DNA from: an uncultured Clostridia bacterium
GTDB taxonomy: Bacteria > Bacillota > Clostridia > TANB77 > CAG-508
Direction of reading: 5' to 3'
DNA length: 33,001 nt
NCBI GenBank assembly: GCA_944386115.1
Contig: CALWZV010000015.1
Coordinates: 1-33,001 of the forward strand
Both the position numbers and the translations under genes were made by a program. Below, in pieces: positions 18,501-27,540 of the stretch. Within the stretch, counting starts at the first letter, position 1, and each line of letters begins with the position of its first letter. The notes under the pieces are model-generated. The model was not told the origin of the DNA, ran no database searches, and saw only the letters and a program-made list of their open reading frames with translations.

Positions 18501-18528
18501 TATAAAAATGGGCGAATAACTTCGCCCT
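18501..18528 (-). terminator. Rho-independent terminator after the DUF1292 gene
   Basis: On the minus strand GGGCGAA-GTTA-TTCGCCC (18527-18510) is followed by ATTTTTATA. It ends the run from the membrane protein at 23340 to DUF1292. A hairpin with the same stem ends gltX. Confidence 0.85.
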
Positions 18529-18551
18529 AATTTAAAGCTTCAATAAATTTT

Positions 18552-18881
18552 TTACTCATCTTCTGTAAAATTAAATTCATCTTTAAATTTTTCTTTAAAC
18601 ATTTCAAATACTTTATTTAAAGTTTCTTCATCATCAACAGTTACATATGATCCTTCATCTTCTGAATCTGTGTCTTCAACTTTTAGTATTACTACTTCCC
18701 CAATATCATCTGCATCTTCCTCCTCTTCTTCAACAGGAAGCAGTACTACATATTCTTCTGAATCTAATTCTATTAAATCTAAAAATTCAAACTTTTTTTC
18801 TTCTCCATTTTCATCATTTAGAACTATAATATGCTCTAACTCGTCTTCCATTTCTAATTCATTATTGTTTTCATCATCCAT
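18552..18881 (-). CDS. DUF1292 protein (YrzB-like)
   Basis: This very acidic 109-aa protein follows the YrzB pattern: a block on the model of IIVLNDENGEEKKFEFLDLI, then YVVLLPVEE, then EVVILKVE, and a C-terminal DEETLNKVFEMFKE helix. The function is unknown. The start is ATG 18881, 7-8 nt after AAAGGAG; the frame also offers GTG 18899, but the binding site lies between the two. The order ireB-ruvX-DUF1292 is conserved in Firmicutes (yrzL-yrrK-yrzB), which supports the call. A terminator follows. Confidence 0.88.
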   Translation of the reverse strand: MDDENNNELEMEDELEHIIVLNDENGEEKKFEFLDLIELDSEEYVVLLPVEEEEEDADDIGEVVILKVEDTDSEDEGSYVTVDDEETLNKVFEMFKEKFKDEFNFTEDE

Positions 18882-18967
18882 CTTTTTTTCTCCTTTCACT
18901 TTAGCAAAATATTTTCTTTAAATATTTTCTACGTTTTTTTATATCATATACTATGAAATAATTTTTT

Positions 18968-19397
18968 TCAATCTTTTTTTGAAATTTTGTTTATATAACT
19001 TTCTAAAATGTATTGTGCTGCAATAGTATCTACTATATTCTTTTTATTTTTTTTATTTACATCTAAAAAGTTCATTGTTTTATGTGCTTGTACAGTTGTT
19101 AATCTTTCATCAATTTTTTCTATTTTTATTTTATTGAATTTACATTTTAATTTATGCATAAACTTTTCCGTTATTTCTACTCTTTTTCCTCTTGTTCCAT
19201 CCATATTTAAAGGAATACCAAGTACAATTGTATTAACATCATATTTTTCTATAATTTCTGCTATCCTTGCTAATACTATTTTGTCATTATTATTATGAGA
19301 AATAGTCTCTAAGCCCTGTGCTGTTATTCCTAACGGATCTGTTATTGCAACACCGAACTCTACTGCTTCCATAATCTATTCCTAATATCCTGTTCAT
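18968..19397 (-). CDS. ruvX: Holliday junction resolvase-like RuvX (YqgF), with +1 recoding at CGG
   Basis: RuvX/YqgF is an RNase H-fold nuclease implicated in 16S rRNA 5' processing and proposed as a Holliday junction resolvase. Start at ATG 19397 gives [14 protein letters not shown], the canonical N terminus with the catalytic Asp of GIDYG. Then comes an in-frame CGG (19355-19353); +1 reading gives GVAITDPLG, followed by VLGIPLNMDG and IDERLTTVQA, stop at 18968. The joined protein is 142 aa, exactly family length. Without the shift the only intact frame starts at 19372 and lacks the catalytic GIDYG, so an ordinary gene caller would miss the break and report a shortened gene. The ATG shares its A with the TAA of ireB (TAATG), a coupled start that supports 19397. 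Confidence 0.92.
19353..19355 (-). other. In-frame CGG, +1 recoding site in ruvX
   Basis: On the minus strand the frame reads gtt-CGG-tgt at codon 15. Skipping the C gives GGT, the Gly of the conserved RVGVA segment. Confidence 0.88.
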
Positions 19398-19654
19398 TAT
19401 TCTTCTATTCCAATATAACTTTTTACTAATTTTTCTAATAGCTCATCTCTTTCAATTAGTCTTATTAGGTTTCTTGCATCATTATGGCTAGTTATATAAG
19501 TTGGATCTCCTGATAAAATATATCCAACTATTTGATTTATTGGATTATACCCCTTTTCAACTAATGCTTGGTATACTTCTTTTAAAATTTCTCTTGCTCT
19601 TATTTCCTTATCTTTTTCTATTTTAAAGCTCATTGTTTTATCATCAACTGACAT
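19397..19654 (-). CDS. ireB: IreB family regulatory phosphoprotein (UPF0297, YrzL)
   Basis: This 85-aa protein carries the family pattern [13 protein letters not shown], then [19 protein letters not shown], then [16 protein letters not shown]. In Enterococcus the homologue is a substrate of the PASTA kinase IreK and affects cephalosporin resistance; the role here is inferred. The start is ATG 19654 with GAAGGAGGAG upstream. It overlaps the ruvX start by one base. The Thr residues near the N terminus are the phosphorylation region in the family. Confidence 0.95.
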   Translation of the reverse strand: MSVDDKTMSFKIEKDKEIRAREILKEVYQALVEKGYNPINQIVGYILSGDPTYITSHNDARNLIRLIERDELLEKLVKSYIGIEE

Positions 19655-19671
19655 TTTAACTCCTCCTTCAT

Positions 19672-20766
19672 TTATATATAATTTAAAGCAGATTCATCTT
19701 TTGGTGCATTATCTAAATATTCCTCTAACTTTTTAGTTAATTTTTCTATTCCTGTTTCTTTATAATATGTTGAAATTGCAAAATTTAGTTTTGGCGTAAC
19801 TTGTATTTTATTTTTGCTTTTCTTGTTTTTTTCATTGTCTACTATCTTAGTTTCTTCAACATATTGTTTTATGTCATTTAGGAATTTAGAAACAGAATCT
19901 GTTTCAACACCTGAAAATATAATTACAAACTTTGGACCCATATATCTTACAAATATGTATTCAGATGATATGTTTGCTTTTATTATGTTACTAACTTTTA
20001 TAACTGTTTCATTTCCTATATTTCTTCCAAATTTCTCATTTATTTCCTCTAAGTTTGTTATTCTGAACATACATACTGTTGAAGTAGTATATTTATCTAT
20101 AGTTCTTTTACCTATTCCATATATATATTCTGCTGAATTTAATCCAGTAAATTGGTCTATTCTTACAATACTTTCAAGAGTATTTTGATAATTAATTGTT
20201 TTTAATACAGATATTATATTTTGCTTTACCACTTCTAGTATTGTAGTATCTAATGTATCAAAGGCATGTTTTTCGCCACTTTCTATTATCCAGTATCCAA
20301 TATATATATTATCTATATATAATGGAAAAAACATGGCTGATTTTGCTCTTCCGAATTCTTGTTTCTGATATGGTAATATTTCATTATCTCTTTCTGTTGT
20401 AACATATTTTGGTATTGCACTTGTTACGCTTTCTTTAAATATTTCCTCTTTGTGAAGATTTTTTAATGATTCCCAATGCTTCTGGTCAACATTTGAAGCT
20501 TTTATAATATATTCAGCTCCATCAAAAACTACTATTGTAGAATATTTTATATTGTACTTTCTTATTAGAGTCTCGTTTATTTTTTGTATTTTTTCATCTG
20601 CTGAAATTTCTTCACCAACAATGTTCATAAATTCTTGAACAATGTTTAAATTTCTTACTTGTTCTCCCATATTGTTTGATGCCTGTAATCTTTTATGTAT
20701 TAATAAATTATATACTATTAGTGCAATTATTATTATTATTAATATTATTATTACTGCGAGTACCAA
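19672..20766 (-). CDS. Membrane-anchored GAF plus degenerate GGDEF protein
   Basis: The 364-aa protein has one N-terminal membrane helix (about 2-22), a GAF-like sensor domain (about 45-190), and a C-terminal GGDEF-fold domain starting at [13 protein letters not shown]. The signature RYGGDEF is replaced by RYMGPKF (residues 274-280), so the catalytic Asp/Glu are gone and the domain cannot be an active diguanylate cyclase by the usual mechanism. It may bind nucleotide or act as a scaffold. The start is TTG 20766 with GAGGTG upstream. It follows the TadZ-like gene by 18 bp and precedes ireB, so it may be part of an envelope or division control unit; that is an inference from position. Confidence 0.8.
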   Translation of the reverse strand: MVLAVIIILIIIIIALIVYNLLIHKRLQASNNMGEQVRNLNIVQEFMNIVGEEISADEKIQKINETLIRKYNIKYSTIVVFDGAEYIIKASNVDQKHWESLKNLHKEEIFKESVTSAIPKYVTTERDNEILPYQKQEFGRAKSAMFFPLYIDNIYIGYWIIESGEKHAFDTLDTTILEVVKQNIISVLKTINYQNTLESIVRIDQFTGLNSAEYIYGIGKRTIDKYTTSTVCMFRITNLEEINEKFGRNIGNETVIKVSNIIKANISSEYIFVRYMGPKFVIIFSGVETDSVSKFLNDIKQYVEETKIVDNEKNKKSKNKIQVTPKLNFAISTYYKETGIEKLTKKLEEYLDNAPKDESALNYI

Positions 20767-20784
20767 AATATCACCTCTTTTTGT

Positions 20785-22941
20785 TTAATAATTATTTTTC
20801 ATTTGATTTAATGTACTGGTAATACTAGGAGAAAACTTACTCTTATATGGCTGTTGTTTGCCAAGCATCGGATATACTGCATTTGCAAGTTCTTTTAATT
20901 TTGCTAAAATATTTTTTGAATACCCATTAGTTGATATTTCACATGTTACTAATGATTCTAGATATTTAACATATGCTTGTGTATCAAAAGGAATAGTATA
21001 GTATTTTACTCTATCTCTATTAAATAATTCTGTCATAAACGACATTGATGGTTCATTATAAAATGCCATTCCTCCAATCAATACTTTAGGAGAAAGTCGA
21101 CTTACTTTTTGTTCTTTGTTTATTACTATTCTTAATTTTTGTTCATCTAATACATTTTTTGCTTTAAGTTCTCTTAAGAAAGCAGTTAACGGCTGTATTG
21201 TTAATATGTCCATGCTTTGCACCAAATATATTTCTTGTACTATTGCAAAATATTCTACTGGTGTTTTGTAATCGGTATCTAGTAATATTAAAGAATAATT
21301 TCTAGATAGTGTTTCCATTATTTTTTGTGCTTGATTATAAGCATTATTTTCTCCAGGAACAGATGTATATACAGTTAAATTTCTCTTTACAGTAATACCC
21401 TCTGTAATTCCCTGAGTTAATTTTTCTATACAACTATTTGCTGTTTTCCTCAAGTTTTCATCATTTTTTGTATATATATAATATGAATTTTTGTTTTCAG
21501 TTAAGTCTAAAATTGCAGTATTTATTCCTATATTTGATAATATATCAGCTAAGTTATTTACCAAAAATGATGTTCCATTTTTAGATGTTCCAACAAATGC
21601 AACCATTTTGTTATCTTTTGAAATGAAATTGTTCATATTGTAATTAATTGTAGGTTCTGGCTCTTCACTTCTTATTATTTCATTTGTTTGAGTGTTTTGT
21701 ATTACGTTTCCTACATAGTTTTCTGGTTGTTCTTGTTCTTCTGTATTTTCATCTGACAATTCAAATAAATTTATTGGCTCTTCTTCTATTTTTGATTCTT
21801 CTATTTTTTCTTCTTCTGATGTTTCTATTTCATTTGATATTAATTCTGTTTTCTTTGGTCTACCTCTACGTTTCTTTATAGGTTCTTCTTGCTTTATTTC
21901 TTCAATTTGTTCTTGCGTATTCTGTGGTTCAATTACTTTTCTTGGCCTACCTCTTTGCTTTTTAGGTATTTCATCCATTTCTTGTGCAACTTGAATAGTT
22001 TCATTTTTTAAGATATTATTTTCTTCTTTTGGTTCATTTAATATTTTCTTACTTGTTTTACTCATTTCTGTTGGTATTACTACAGGTTTTGTAAGTCTAG
22101 CACTAGAAACTTCTTCCAAACTTTCGATTTTAAGATCTGTTGCTGGTTGCATTTTTACTGTTTTAGGTTTTGATTTTATTGTTCTTGCTGTATTTTTATT
22201 TTCTATTGTTTTATTTTTTATATAATTATTACCATTTTTACCATCTTTATATATCATTATCTGTTGGTACTTAGGCGAATTTTCTTCTAACACAGCTTTT
22301 ACATTCATTGGCAAAAATTTTATTATTACTCTTAATTGTGCATCTGTATATTGTGATGCAATATTATTGAAACTATCTACATATTTTTCTTCATCTCTTC
22401 CAAGTCTTTTGTAATGAGCTAATATATTTTGTATTTCAACTTCATTTACATCACTTTCATTTTCAGTTTGGTAATTTACATCATCTACTTCAATTTTATA
22501 ATATATTTTAGCCTCTTTTTTATTTCTTGGTTTATATATTAGTCTGCAAACCTCTTCAATGCTTCTATCTTGTCCTAATATTGCATTATATATGCCAATA
22601 CCAAATAGTTTTACAAGAATCGAATCTGATTTTGTTCTTCTATCTGTGCATATAAGTATTATTGATGTGTCATTGCCTTCATCATCTGTTGCTTCATCAC
22701 TTATACTGTCTAATTTTTCAAATAAAAATTTATCTATTGCATCATAATTATTATTAGCAAATGGCTCTAAGTCTTCACTAATAACAATCCTGTCATATGA
22801 TTTATCTCTTTGTATTTCTTTTAGTATTGCATTAAAGTAATAAACATTTTTATATGATATTATTTCTTTATATTCTTTTTGATAAGTTTTCAATATCTTT
22901 TCGGAAATATTTTCATTACTTACAGCAAACAATACTTTCAT
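20785..22941 (-). CDS. TadZ/CpaE-like protein: receiver-like domain, two AT-hooks, deviant MinD-type ATPase fold
   Basis: The 718-aa protein has three parts. Residues 1-135 look like a pseudo-receiver fold (MKVLFAVSNE start, alternating strands and helices, no clear phospho-Asp pocket). Residues 240-440 are a low-complexity linker with two AT-hook motifs, KKQRGRPRK (about 327-335) and KKRRGRPKK (about 356-364), in acidic Glu-rich surroundings. Residues 445-700 resemble MinD/ParA ATPases: MVAFVGTSKNGTSFLVNNLA stands where Walker A lies but lacks the P-loop Lys, and LILLDTDYKT stands for Walker B. Receiver plus deviant MinD is the layout of TadZ/CpaE localisation proteins, but no Tad pilus genes are nearby. 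The start is ATG 22941 with GGAGGGG upstream. AT-hooks suggest binding to AT-rich DNA. The role is unknown. Confidence 0.7.
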   Translation of the reverse strand: MKVLFAVSNENISEKILKTYQKEYKEIISYKNVYYFNAILKEIQRDKSYDRIVISEDLEPFANNNYDAIDKFLFEKLDSISDEATDDEGNDTSIILICTDRRTKSDSILVKLFGIGIYNAILGQDRSIEEVCRLIYKPRNKKEAKIYYKIEVDDVNYQTENESDVNEVEIQNILAHYKRLGRDEEKYVDSFNNIASQYTDAQLRVIIKFLPMNVKAVLEENSPKYQQIMIYKDGKNGNNYIKNKTIENKNTARTIKSKPKTVKMQPATDLKIESLEEVSSARLTKPVVIPTEMSKTSKKILNEPKEENNILKNETIQVAQEMDEIPKKQRGRPRKVIEPQNTQEQIEEIKQEEPIKKRRGRPKKTELISNEIETSEEEKIEESKIEEEPINLFELSDENTEEQEQPENYVGNVIQNTQTNEIIRSEEPEPTINYNMNNFISKDNKMVAFVGTSKNGTSFLVNNLADILSNIGINTAILDLTENKNSYYIYTKNDENLRKTANSCIEKLTQGITEGITVKRNLTVYTSVPGENNAYNQAQKIMETLSRNYSLILLDTDYKTPVEYFAIVQEIYLVQSMDILTIQPLTAFLRELKAKNVLDEQKLRIVINKEQKVSRLSPKVLIGGMAFYNEPSMSFMTELFNRDRVKYYTIPFDTQAYVKYLESLVTCEISTNGYSKNILAKLKELANAVYPMLGKQQPYKSKFSPSITSTLNQMKNNY

Positions 22942-22944
22942 TCG

Positions 22945-23340
22945 TTAACCCCTCCAACCTTTTACTATCAATGCAAATATAAGTGGTAACACTTGACATA
23001 TTATTAATATTGTTATAAATGCTATCACTACCATAAATCCTCTATCTCTAATATCTAATCTTCTTATTCCTATAACATATTGATATATGGCGCCAAATGC
23101 AATTCCTAAAAAGCAAAATGGTATACTATATAATTGTACTTTTGATAGTATATAAGCTGTTAATCCGTATGTTTCTGAGCCATATTTTTCTGTATATTCT
23201 TCTAATTCTTGCTCAGCGTTTTGTTTTATTTCTGTTAGCTCTCCTATTGTATTGTTTTCATTTGCTATATCTGTTGCATATGTAACTACTGTGCCAAATA
23301 TTACAATTAATATTCCCAAAATTAGTAGTACTTTTTTCAA
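22945..23340 (-). CDS. Small membrane protein, 131 aa
   Basis: The N-terminal hydrophobic segment (about 4-22, ending in ATD) may be a signal anchor. An extracellular Glu/Asn-rich stretch follows (25-60), then two more membrane helices (about 70-90 and 103-127). I do not recognise a family. The start is TTG 23340 with AAGGGGG upstream. The stop is 3 bp before the TadZ-like ATG, so the two are coupled, and the pair may work together at the membrane. A promoter lies at 23378-23406. Confidence 0.65.
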   Translation of the reverse strand: MKKVLLILGILIVIFGTVVTYATDIANENNTIGELTEIKQNAEQELEEYTEKYGSETYGLTAYILSKVQLYSIPFCFLGIAFGAIYQYVIGIRRLDIRDRGFMVVIAFITILIICQVLPLIFALIVKGWRG

Positions 23341-23377
23341 GACTGTACCCCCTTATATCTATTTTTTATACCTATAT

Positions 23378-23406
23378 ATAATACAATAATATACGGAAAA
23401 TAGCAA
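23378..23406 (-). promoter_or_regulatory. Sigma-A-type promoter for the 23340-18552 run
   Basis: On the minus strand TTGCTA (23406-23401), a 17-nt spacer and TATTAT (23383-23378) lie about 40 bp before the TTG start at 23340. Confidence 0.5.
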
Positions 23407-23431
23407 TACAAAGATTAAAAATATTTTTCAT

Positions 23432-24607
23432 TTAGATTCTATTATATAAATAAGTCATCCATTTATATACAGAATTTGCCCAATTTTTATCTGTAGCATA
23501 TTTTTCGTTTACTCCTGATAATGTACTAGAATAATAATAATCTCCTGTTGCAACTTGTCCATCATAAATCTTTGTTCCTGCTGGATTTATATAATATTTT
23601 GTTAGTACTCTTGCAATCAAATCAATTCCTTCTGAATAGTCTGAAAAGTCATATGCATTATTATATGGATTAGAATCATTTGCTCCATATCCGAATAAAT
23701 TTTTCTTGTCTAAAGAAATTTGAGATTTTCCAAAATTACTTTCATGTATTCCAATTGCTGCAACAAAAATTCCATTTATATTATATTGTTTTTCTATATA
23801 GTAAAAATATTCGGCATTTTGTTCAAATATTTTATTACTATCTTGTTCCATTCCTGTTAAAACTTTTTTAAATTGTTCAAGTGATAACCCACTAGGAGCA
23901 TTTAATTTTATATTAAAACTCAATTTAGATAATAGCTCCTCTTTTGTTAATGTTTCACCTTCTATATTATAATCTATTTCTGATTTTGGTTTTAAGTATG
24001 TTAAGCAATTTTCTGGAACATACCCAGTATATTTTTTATATGAAATCTTATACCAAGTTTCTTCTTTTTCTAATAGAATTACTTCATCATCCATTGCTAG
24101 TGTGTATATTTTTTCAGAGTTAACATCTGGCTCTAATTTTAATTCAAGTATATATGGAGTAACATATAAAGTATCTCCTACTTTTATTTTATAATTGCTA
24201 CTATATTTGCTACCACCTGTTACAACAATTTTATTTATCGGTGCTTTTATAATTTTATCTGATATTACTTCTTCATTAATTAGCTCATCATTTTCATATG
24301 TTTTCTCTATTACTATCTGTTTTTTTCCAGTTCTTCCTTCTTGTTTTACCTGTACAATTCCCTTTGGCAGAGTTTCATCTGTTTCATATGTAGTAATATA
24401 TTCTATTTCTGTTTCTTGTTTTTCATACTCTTTTCTTGTAATATTTATTTCTCCAGGTTCTTTTTCTTCCTCATATTGGTATGTCCCTGGAGTGTATGAA
24501 GCATACACATTATTTTCCCTATTTACTATTTTTAATATAAATGCCCCTGCAATAAAAAGAATTAATATAAGTAAAATTAATATTAATCTTACTTCATTTT
24601 GTTTCAT
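23432..24607 (-). CDS. Membrane-anchored G5/SH3 domain glucosaminidase (cell-wall hydrolase)
   Basis: The 391-aa protein starts with a membrane anchor (about 8-27), so most of it faces the wall. A G5-type domain follows (about 65-145, with YETDETLPKGIVQVKQEG and a closing IVVTGG), then an SH3b-like domain (about 155-210, WYKISYKKYTGYVPENCL). The C-terminal glucosaminidase/lysozyme-like domain (about 265-391) has the catalytic Glu in GIHESNFGKS and KKNLFGYGA, as in LytG-type N-acetylglucosaminidases. It likely trims peptidoglycan. The start is ATG 24607, with AGGTGA upstream, rather than the GTG at 24616. It has its own promoter and is divergent from glmS, which makes the wall precursor. Confidence 0.85.
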   Translation of the reverse strand: MKQNEVRLILILLILILFIAGAFILKIVNRENNVYASYTPGTYQYEEEKEPGEINITRKEYEKQETEIEYITTYETDETLPKGIVQVKQEGRTGKKQIVIEKTYENDELINEEVISDKIIKAPINKIVVTGGSKYSSNYKIKVGDTLYVTPYILELKLEPDVNSEKIYTLAMDDEVILLEKEETWYKISYKKYTGYVPENCLTYLKPKSEIDYNIEGETLTKEELLSKLSFNIKLNAPSGLSLEQFKKVLTGMEQDSNKIFEQNAEYFYYIEKQYNINGIFVAAIGIHESNFGKSQISLDKKNLFGYGANDSNPYNNAYDFSDYSEGIDLIARVLTKYYINPAGTKIYDGQVATGDYYYSSTLSGVNEKYATDKNWANSVYKWMTYLYNRI

Positions 24608-24624
24608 TTGTATCACCTATTTTA

Positions 24625-24653
24625 ATTTTATCCTTAATAAGTATTTTTGTCAA
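24625..24653 (-). promoter_or_regulatory. Sigma-A-type promoter for the glucosaminidase gene
   Basis: On the minus strand TTGACA (24653-24648), a 17-nt spacer and TAAAAT (24630-24625) precede the start at 24607. The predicted leader is very short. Confidence 0.55.
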
Positions 24654-24689
24654 TTGAAAACTTTTCTAGGTTGAAAAAATATCATGTAC

Positions 24690-24718
24690 TTGCACTATTT
24701 TTTGATTTATAGTATCAT
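24690..24718 (+). promoter_or_regulatory. Sigma-A-type promoter of glmS
   Basis: TTGCAC (24690-24695), a 17-nt spacer and TATCAT (24713-24718) lie about 60 nt before the ribozyme. Confidence 0.6.
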
Positions 24719-24780
24719 ATGTAGTATGTGGTTTTTAAAAGTACATTTTAAATTACAAATGAAAGGAGTTATTATTAATT

Positions 24781-24915
24781 AAGCGCCTGATCAGTATTTA
24801 TGCTGATGACGAGGGTAGAGTTTATCGATATTTCGGCGGGTACTCTATGGCATAAGCTTGTCATTATTTATTATTAAAAACTAATAGTAATATTAGAACA
24901 AAAATAATAAAATAG
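24781..24915 (+). ncRNA. glmS ribozyme: glmS ribozyme (glucosamine-6-phosphate-dependent self-cleaving leader)
   Basis: The conserved core is present in order: AAGCGCC (cleavage expected between 24782 and 24783), a hairpin ATCAG/CTGAT, GACGAGG, GTTTATCGATATTTCGGCGG, then the paired AGAGT/ACTCT element and GGCATAAGC. An AT-rich P4-like pair (TTATTATT with AATAATAA) closes the 3' side. The class uses glucosamine-6-phosphate as a cofactor to cut its own mRNA, so GlmS product shuts down glmS expression. It sits 50 nt before the glmS binding site, the standard location in Firmicutes. The 3' boundary is approximate. Confidence 0.95.
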
Positions 24916-24967
24916 CTTTACTTTTAAAAATTCCACTATATTTCAATTAAATTAAATAGGAGGATTT

Positions 24968-26804
24968 ATGTGTGGAATAGTTGGATATGTAGGTAAGCAA
25001 ACAGCTAAGCCTATATTAATTAATGGTCTTTTAAAACTTGAATACAGGGGATATGATTCTGCCCGGTATTTCTACAATAGAAGACAATCATTTATCTATG
25101 TTAAAAACGAAAGGAAGAGTTAGCCTTTTAAATGAGATTGAAGGAATTGACTCTCTTAAAGGTCATATCGGAATTGCTCATACGAGGTGGGCAACTCATG
25201 GCAAACCTTCCAAGGAGAATTCTCATCCTCATATGGATAACTCTAAAAATTTTAGTGTTGTTCATAATGGTATTATTGAAAATTATATTGAACTAAAAAC
25301 TTTTTTAGTTTCAAAAGGCTATAATTTTTTATCTCAAACAGATACAGAGGTTATTCCAAATTTAATTCATTATTATTATTCACAAGAATCAAGCAATAAT
25401 AAGTTTTTGCATGCTGTGAAAAGAGCTTGTGATGACTTAAAAGGAAGTTTTGCAATTGAAGTAATTTCAATATTGCACCCAGATCATGTTATTGTAACAA
25501 GAAAAGATAGCCCTTTAGTTGTTGGAAAAGGTGATAATGAAAACTTTATAAGCTCTGATATTCCAGCAATTTTATCTTTTACTAAGAATTTTTATTTATT
25601 AAATGATAATGAATATGCAGAAATTTATAATGATAAAATCTTATTTTATGATAAAGATTTAAATGAAATTAGTAAGGAACTTAAAAATATAAACTGGGAT
25701 TCAAGTTCAGCTGAAAAAAATGGATTTGAAGATTATATGCTAAAAGAAATTTTCGAAGAGCCAAATGCTATAAGGGAAACAATTGGTACAAAACTATCAA
25801 TTGGAAAAGACATAGTTTTAGACGAACTTAATTTTACCAAAGATTATTTAAAATCTATTAATAAAATTTATATTGTAGCTTGCGGTACTGCTATGCATGC
25901 TGGTCTTGCAACTAAAACATTAATAGAAAATCTATGTAATATTACTGTAATTGTTGATATTGCATCTGAATTTAGATATAGAGATCCATTAGTAGATGAA
26001 AAAACATTAGCAATATTTGTTAGTCAATCTGGTGAAACAGCAGATACTATTGCTGCTCTTAAACTTGCCAAATCGAAAGGTGCAAAGACTATTGCTGTTT
26101 CAAATGTAATAGGTAGTTCTATAACAAGAGAGGCAGATTATTCTATTTATACACATGCTGGACCAGAAATTGCTGTCGCATCTACTAAAGCATATACTTC
26201 TCAAGTAACATTACTTGCAATTATCGGATTGTATTTTTCAGAAACATTAGAACATTCTAACAAAGACTTTATAAATAATATTAAAAAAGATATTCTTTCT
26301 TTGCCAGATAAAGTTTCTAATATATTAGATAATGTAAATTGTATAAAAGATTTTGCAAAACAAGTTTATACTGAACATGATATGTTTTATATTGGAAGGG
26401 GTAATGATTATGCAGTAGCTCAAGAAGGTTCTTTAAAACTAAAGGAAATTTCTTATATTCATTCTGAAAGTTATGCCTCTGGTGAGCTAAAGCATGGCAC
26501 AATTGCATTAATAGAAAATGGTGTTACCGTTGTTTCTATAATTACAGATGAAACATTAGCCCCAAAGTCATTAAGTAATATACAAGAAGTTATTACACGT
26601 GGTGCTAAAACATTTATTATTACAAACCAAAATTTAGATGATAAAAACTTTGACTTTGTTTTTAAAATTGATAATATTAGCCCATACTTATCGCCAATCT
26701 TATCAATTGTGCCTATGCAGCTCTTTGCATATTATGTTGCAAAAGAAAAAAAATTAGATGTTGATAAACCTAGAAATTTAGCCAAATCAGTTACAGTTGA
26801 ATAA
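24968..26804 (+). CDS. glmS: Glucosamine-6-phosphate synthase, with +1 recoding at CGG
   Basis: GlmS converts fructose-6-phosphate and glutamine to glucosamine-6-phosphate, the first step to UDP-GlcNAc. ATG 24968 follows AGGAGG and gives MCGIVGYVG with the catalytic Cys2. After YRGYDSA the frame meets CGG (25064-25066); +1 reading gives GGT and [11 protein letters not shown], then the rest of the glutaminase domain ([19 protein letters not shown]) and two SIS isomerase domains ([17 protein letters not shown]), ending [11 protein letters not shown] at 26804. The joined product is 611 aa, against about 600-609 in the family. Without the shift only a 588-aa frame without the nucleophile Cys would be called, or a short truncated peptide. 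It is an essential wall-precursor gene under ribozyme control. Confidence 0.95.
25064..25066 (+). other. In-frame CGG, +1 recoding site in glmS
   Basis: The frame reads gcc-CGG-tat at codon 33. Skipping a C gives GGT, the invariant Gly of the GYDSAG motif. Confidence 0.88.
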
Positions 26805-26810
26805 TTTTTT

Positions 26811-26852
26811 AAAGAGTGAAACTTTTTTAAATAAAATGTTTCACTCTTTTTC
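26811..26852 (+). terminator. Rho-independent terminator of glmS
   Basis: AAAGAGTGAAAC and GTTTCACTCTTT form a 12-bp stem followed by a T-run, 7 bp after the glmS stop. The next 90 bp to the bofA stop hold no further feature I can support. Confidence 0.85.
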
Positions 26853-26938
26853 TATACAACAAAATTAATTTACATTGTGCCATACATATCGCAAATCAAA
26901 ATAAAGTAAAAGGCGAAGCCACATTTGCTCTATTTTCA

Positions 26939-27202
26939 TTATGGTAAAATTATTCTTAGTAAAATAAGAAGTATAGCTCCTGGAATCCCAAGTATTCCTA
27001 CAAATATAGATGTTAAAATATTTATTCCTATATAAAATCCCCATGTGCTACCAATTAAATTTATTATGTATATTAAAATTGCACCTAAAATAGAGTTTAT
27101 TATTAGTTTTAATATGTGTTTTATAGGAAGTATAAAAAGTTTTCCAAATATAAATATTAAAATTATACATGCTAAAAAAGTTATAACATTATTTGCCCCC
27201 AA
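26939..27202 (-). CDS. bofA: BofA-like pro-sigma-K processing inhibitor family membrane protein
   Basis: The 87-aa protein has two to three hydrophobic helices and the BofA C-terminal pattern NLIGSTWGFYIGINILTSIF then VGILGIPGAILLILL. In Bacillus BofA holds the SpoIVFB protease inactive in the forespore membrane until sigma-K release. Its presence hints at a spore-forming ancestry. The start is TTG 27202 because GGGAGGG precedes it by 7 nt; the frame extends to 27244 without a site. It follows the YaaL-like gene by about 50 bp, an arrangement known near recR in Firmicutes, though recR is not here. Confidence 0.85.
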   Translation of the reverse strand: MGANNVITFLACIILIFIFGKLFILPIKHILKLIINSILGAILIYIINLIGSTWGFYIGINILTSIFVGILGIPGAILLILLRIILP

Positions 27203-27252
27203 GTTAATCCCTCCCTGTTTTATTTTATGTTCTAACTTGGACAAATATGATT

Positions 27253-27540
27253 TTATACTGCTTTATCATCATATAATTTTGCTTCTATTGCTTGTAACAT
27301 ATTTAGTGTTATTCTTTTATTTTTCGCTTTTTTTACCAAATAATCTATTTTTGATTGATTAGCTTTTATTTGATATGTGTAATAATCTATTAATTCATCT
27401 TCTGCATATTCAAAATTTTTATTTAAATTTTCTAATTCCTTTTTAGCTTTTACTATACTCATTATTATTTCTCTTTCCTGTTCTAGTTCAGTTTTTTCTA
27501 TTATTTTTGTATCTTTTATATATTCTTCATCTTTCATCAT
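27253..27540 (-). CDS. YaaL-like DUF2508 protein
   Basis: The 95-aa, highly charged helical protein has the pattern AKKELENLNKNFEYAEDELI then DYYTYQIKANQSKIDYLVKK found in DUF2508/YaaL proteins, whose function is unknown. It starts at ATG 27540 (a second ATG follows at once), with AAGGA upstream. It pairs with bofA downstream as in other Firmicutes, which supports both calls. There is no in-frame CGG. Confidence 0.8.
   Translation of the reverse strand: MMKDEEYIKDTKIIEKTELEQEREIIMSIVKAKKELENLNKNFEYAEDELIDYYTYQIKANQSKIDYLVKKAKNKRITLNMLQAIEAKLYDDKAV

Noticed and set aside
24759-24782. Seven-codon leader ORF ending at the ribozyme cleavage site
   Set aside because: It lacks a binding site of its own and looks like chance in AT-rich DNA.
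26853-26938. Possible second terminator downstream of bofA (GGCTTCGCC then a T-rich stretch on the minus strand)
   Set aside because: The stem is only about three base pairs, too weak to claim.
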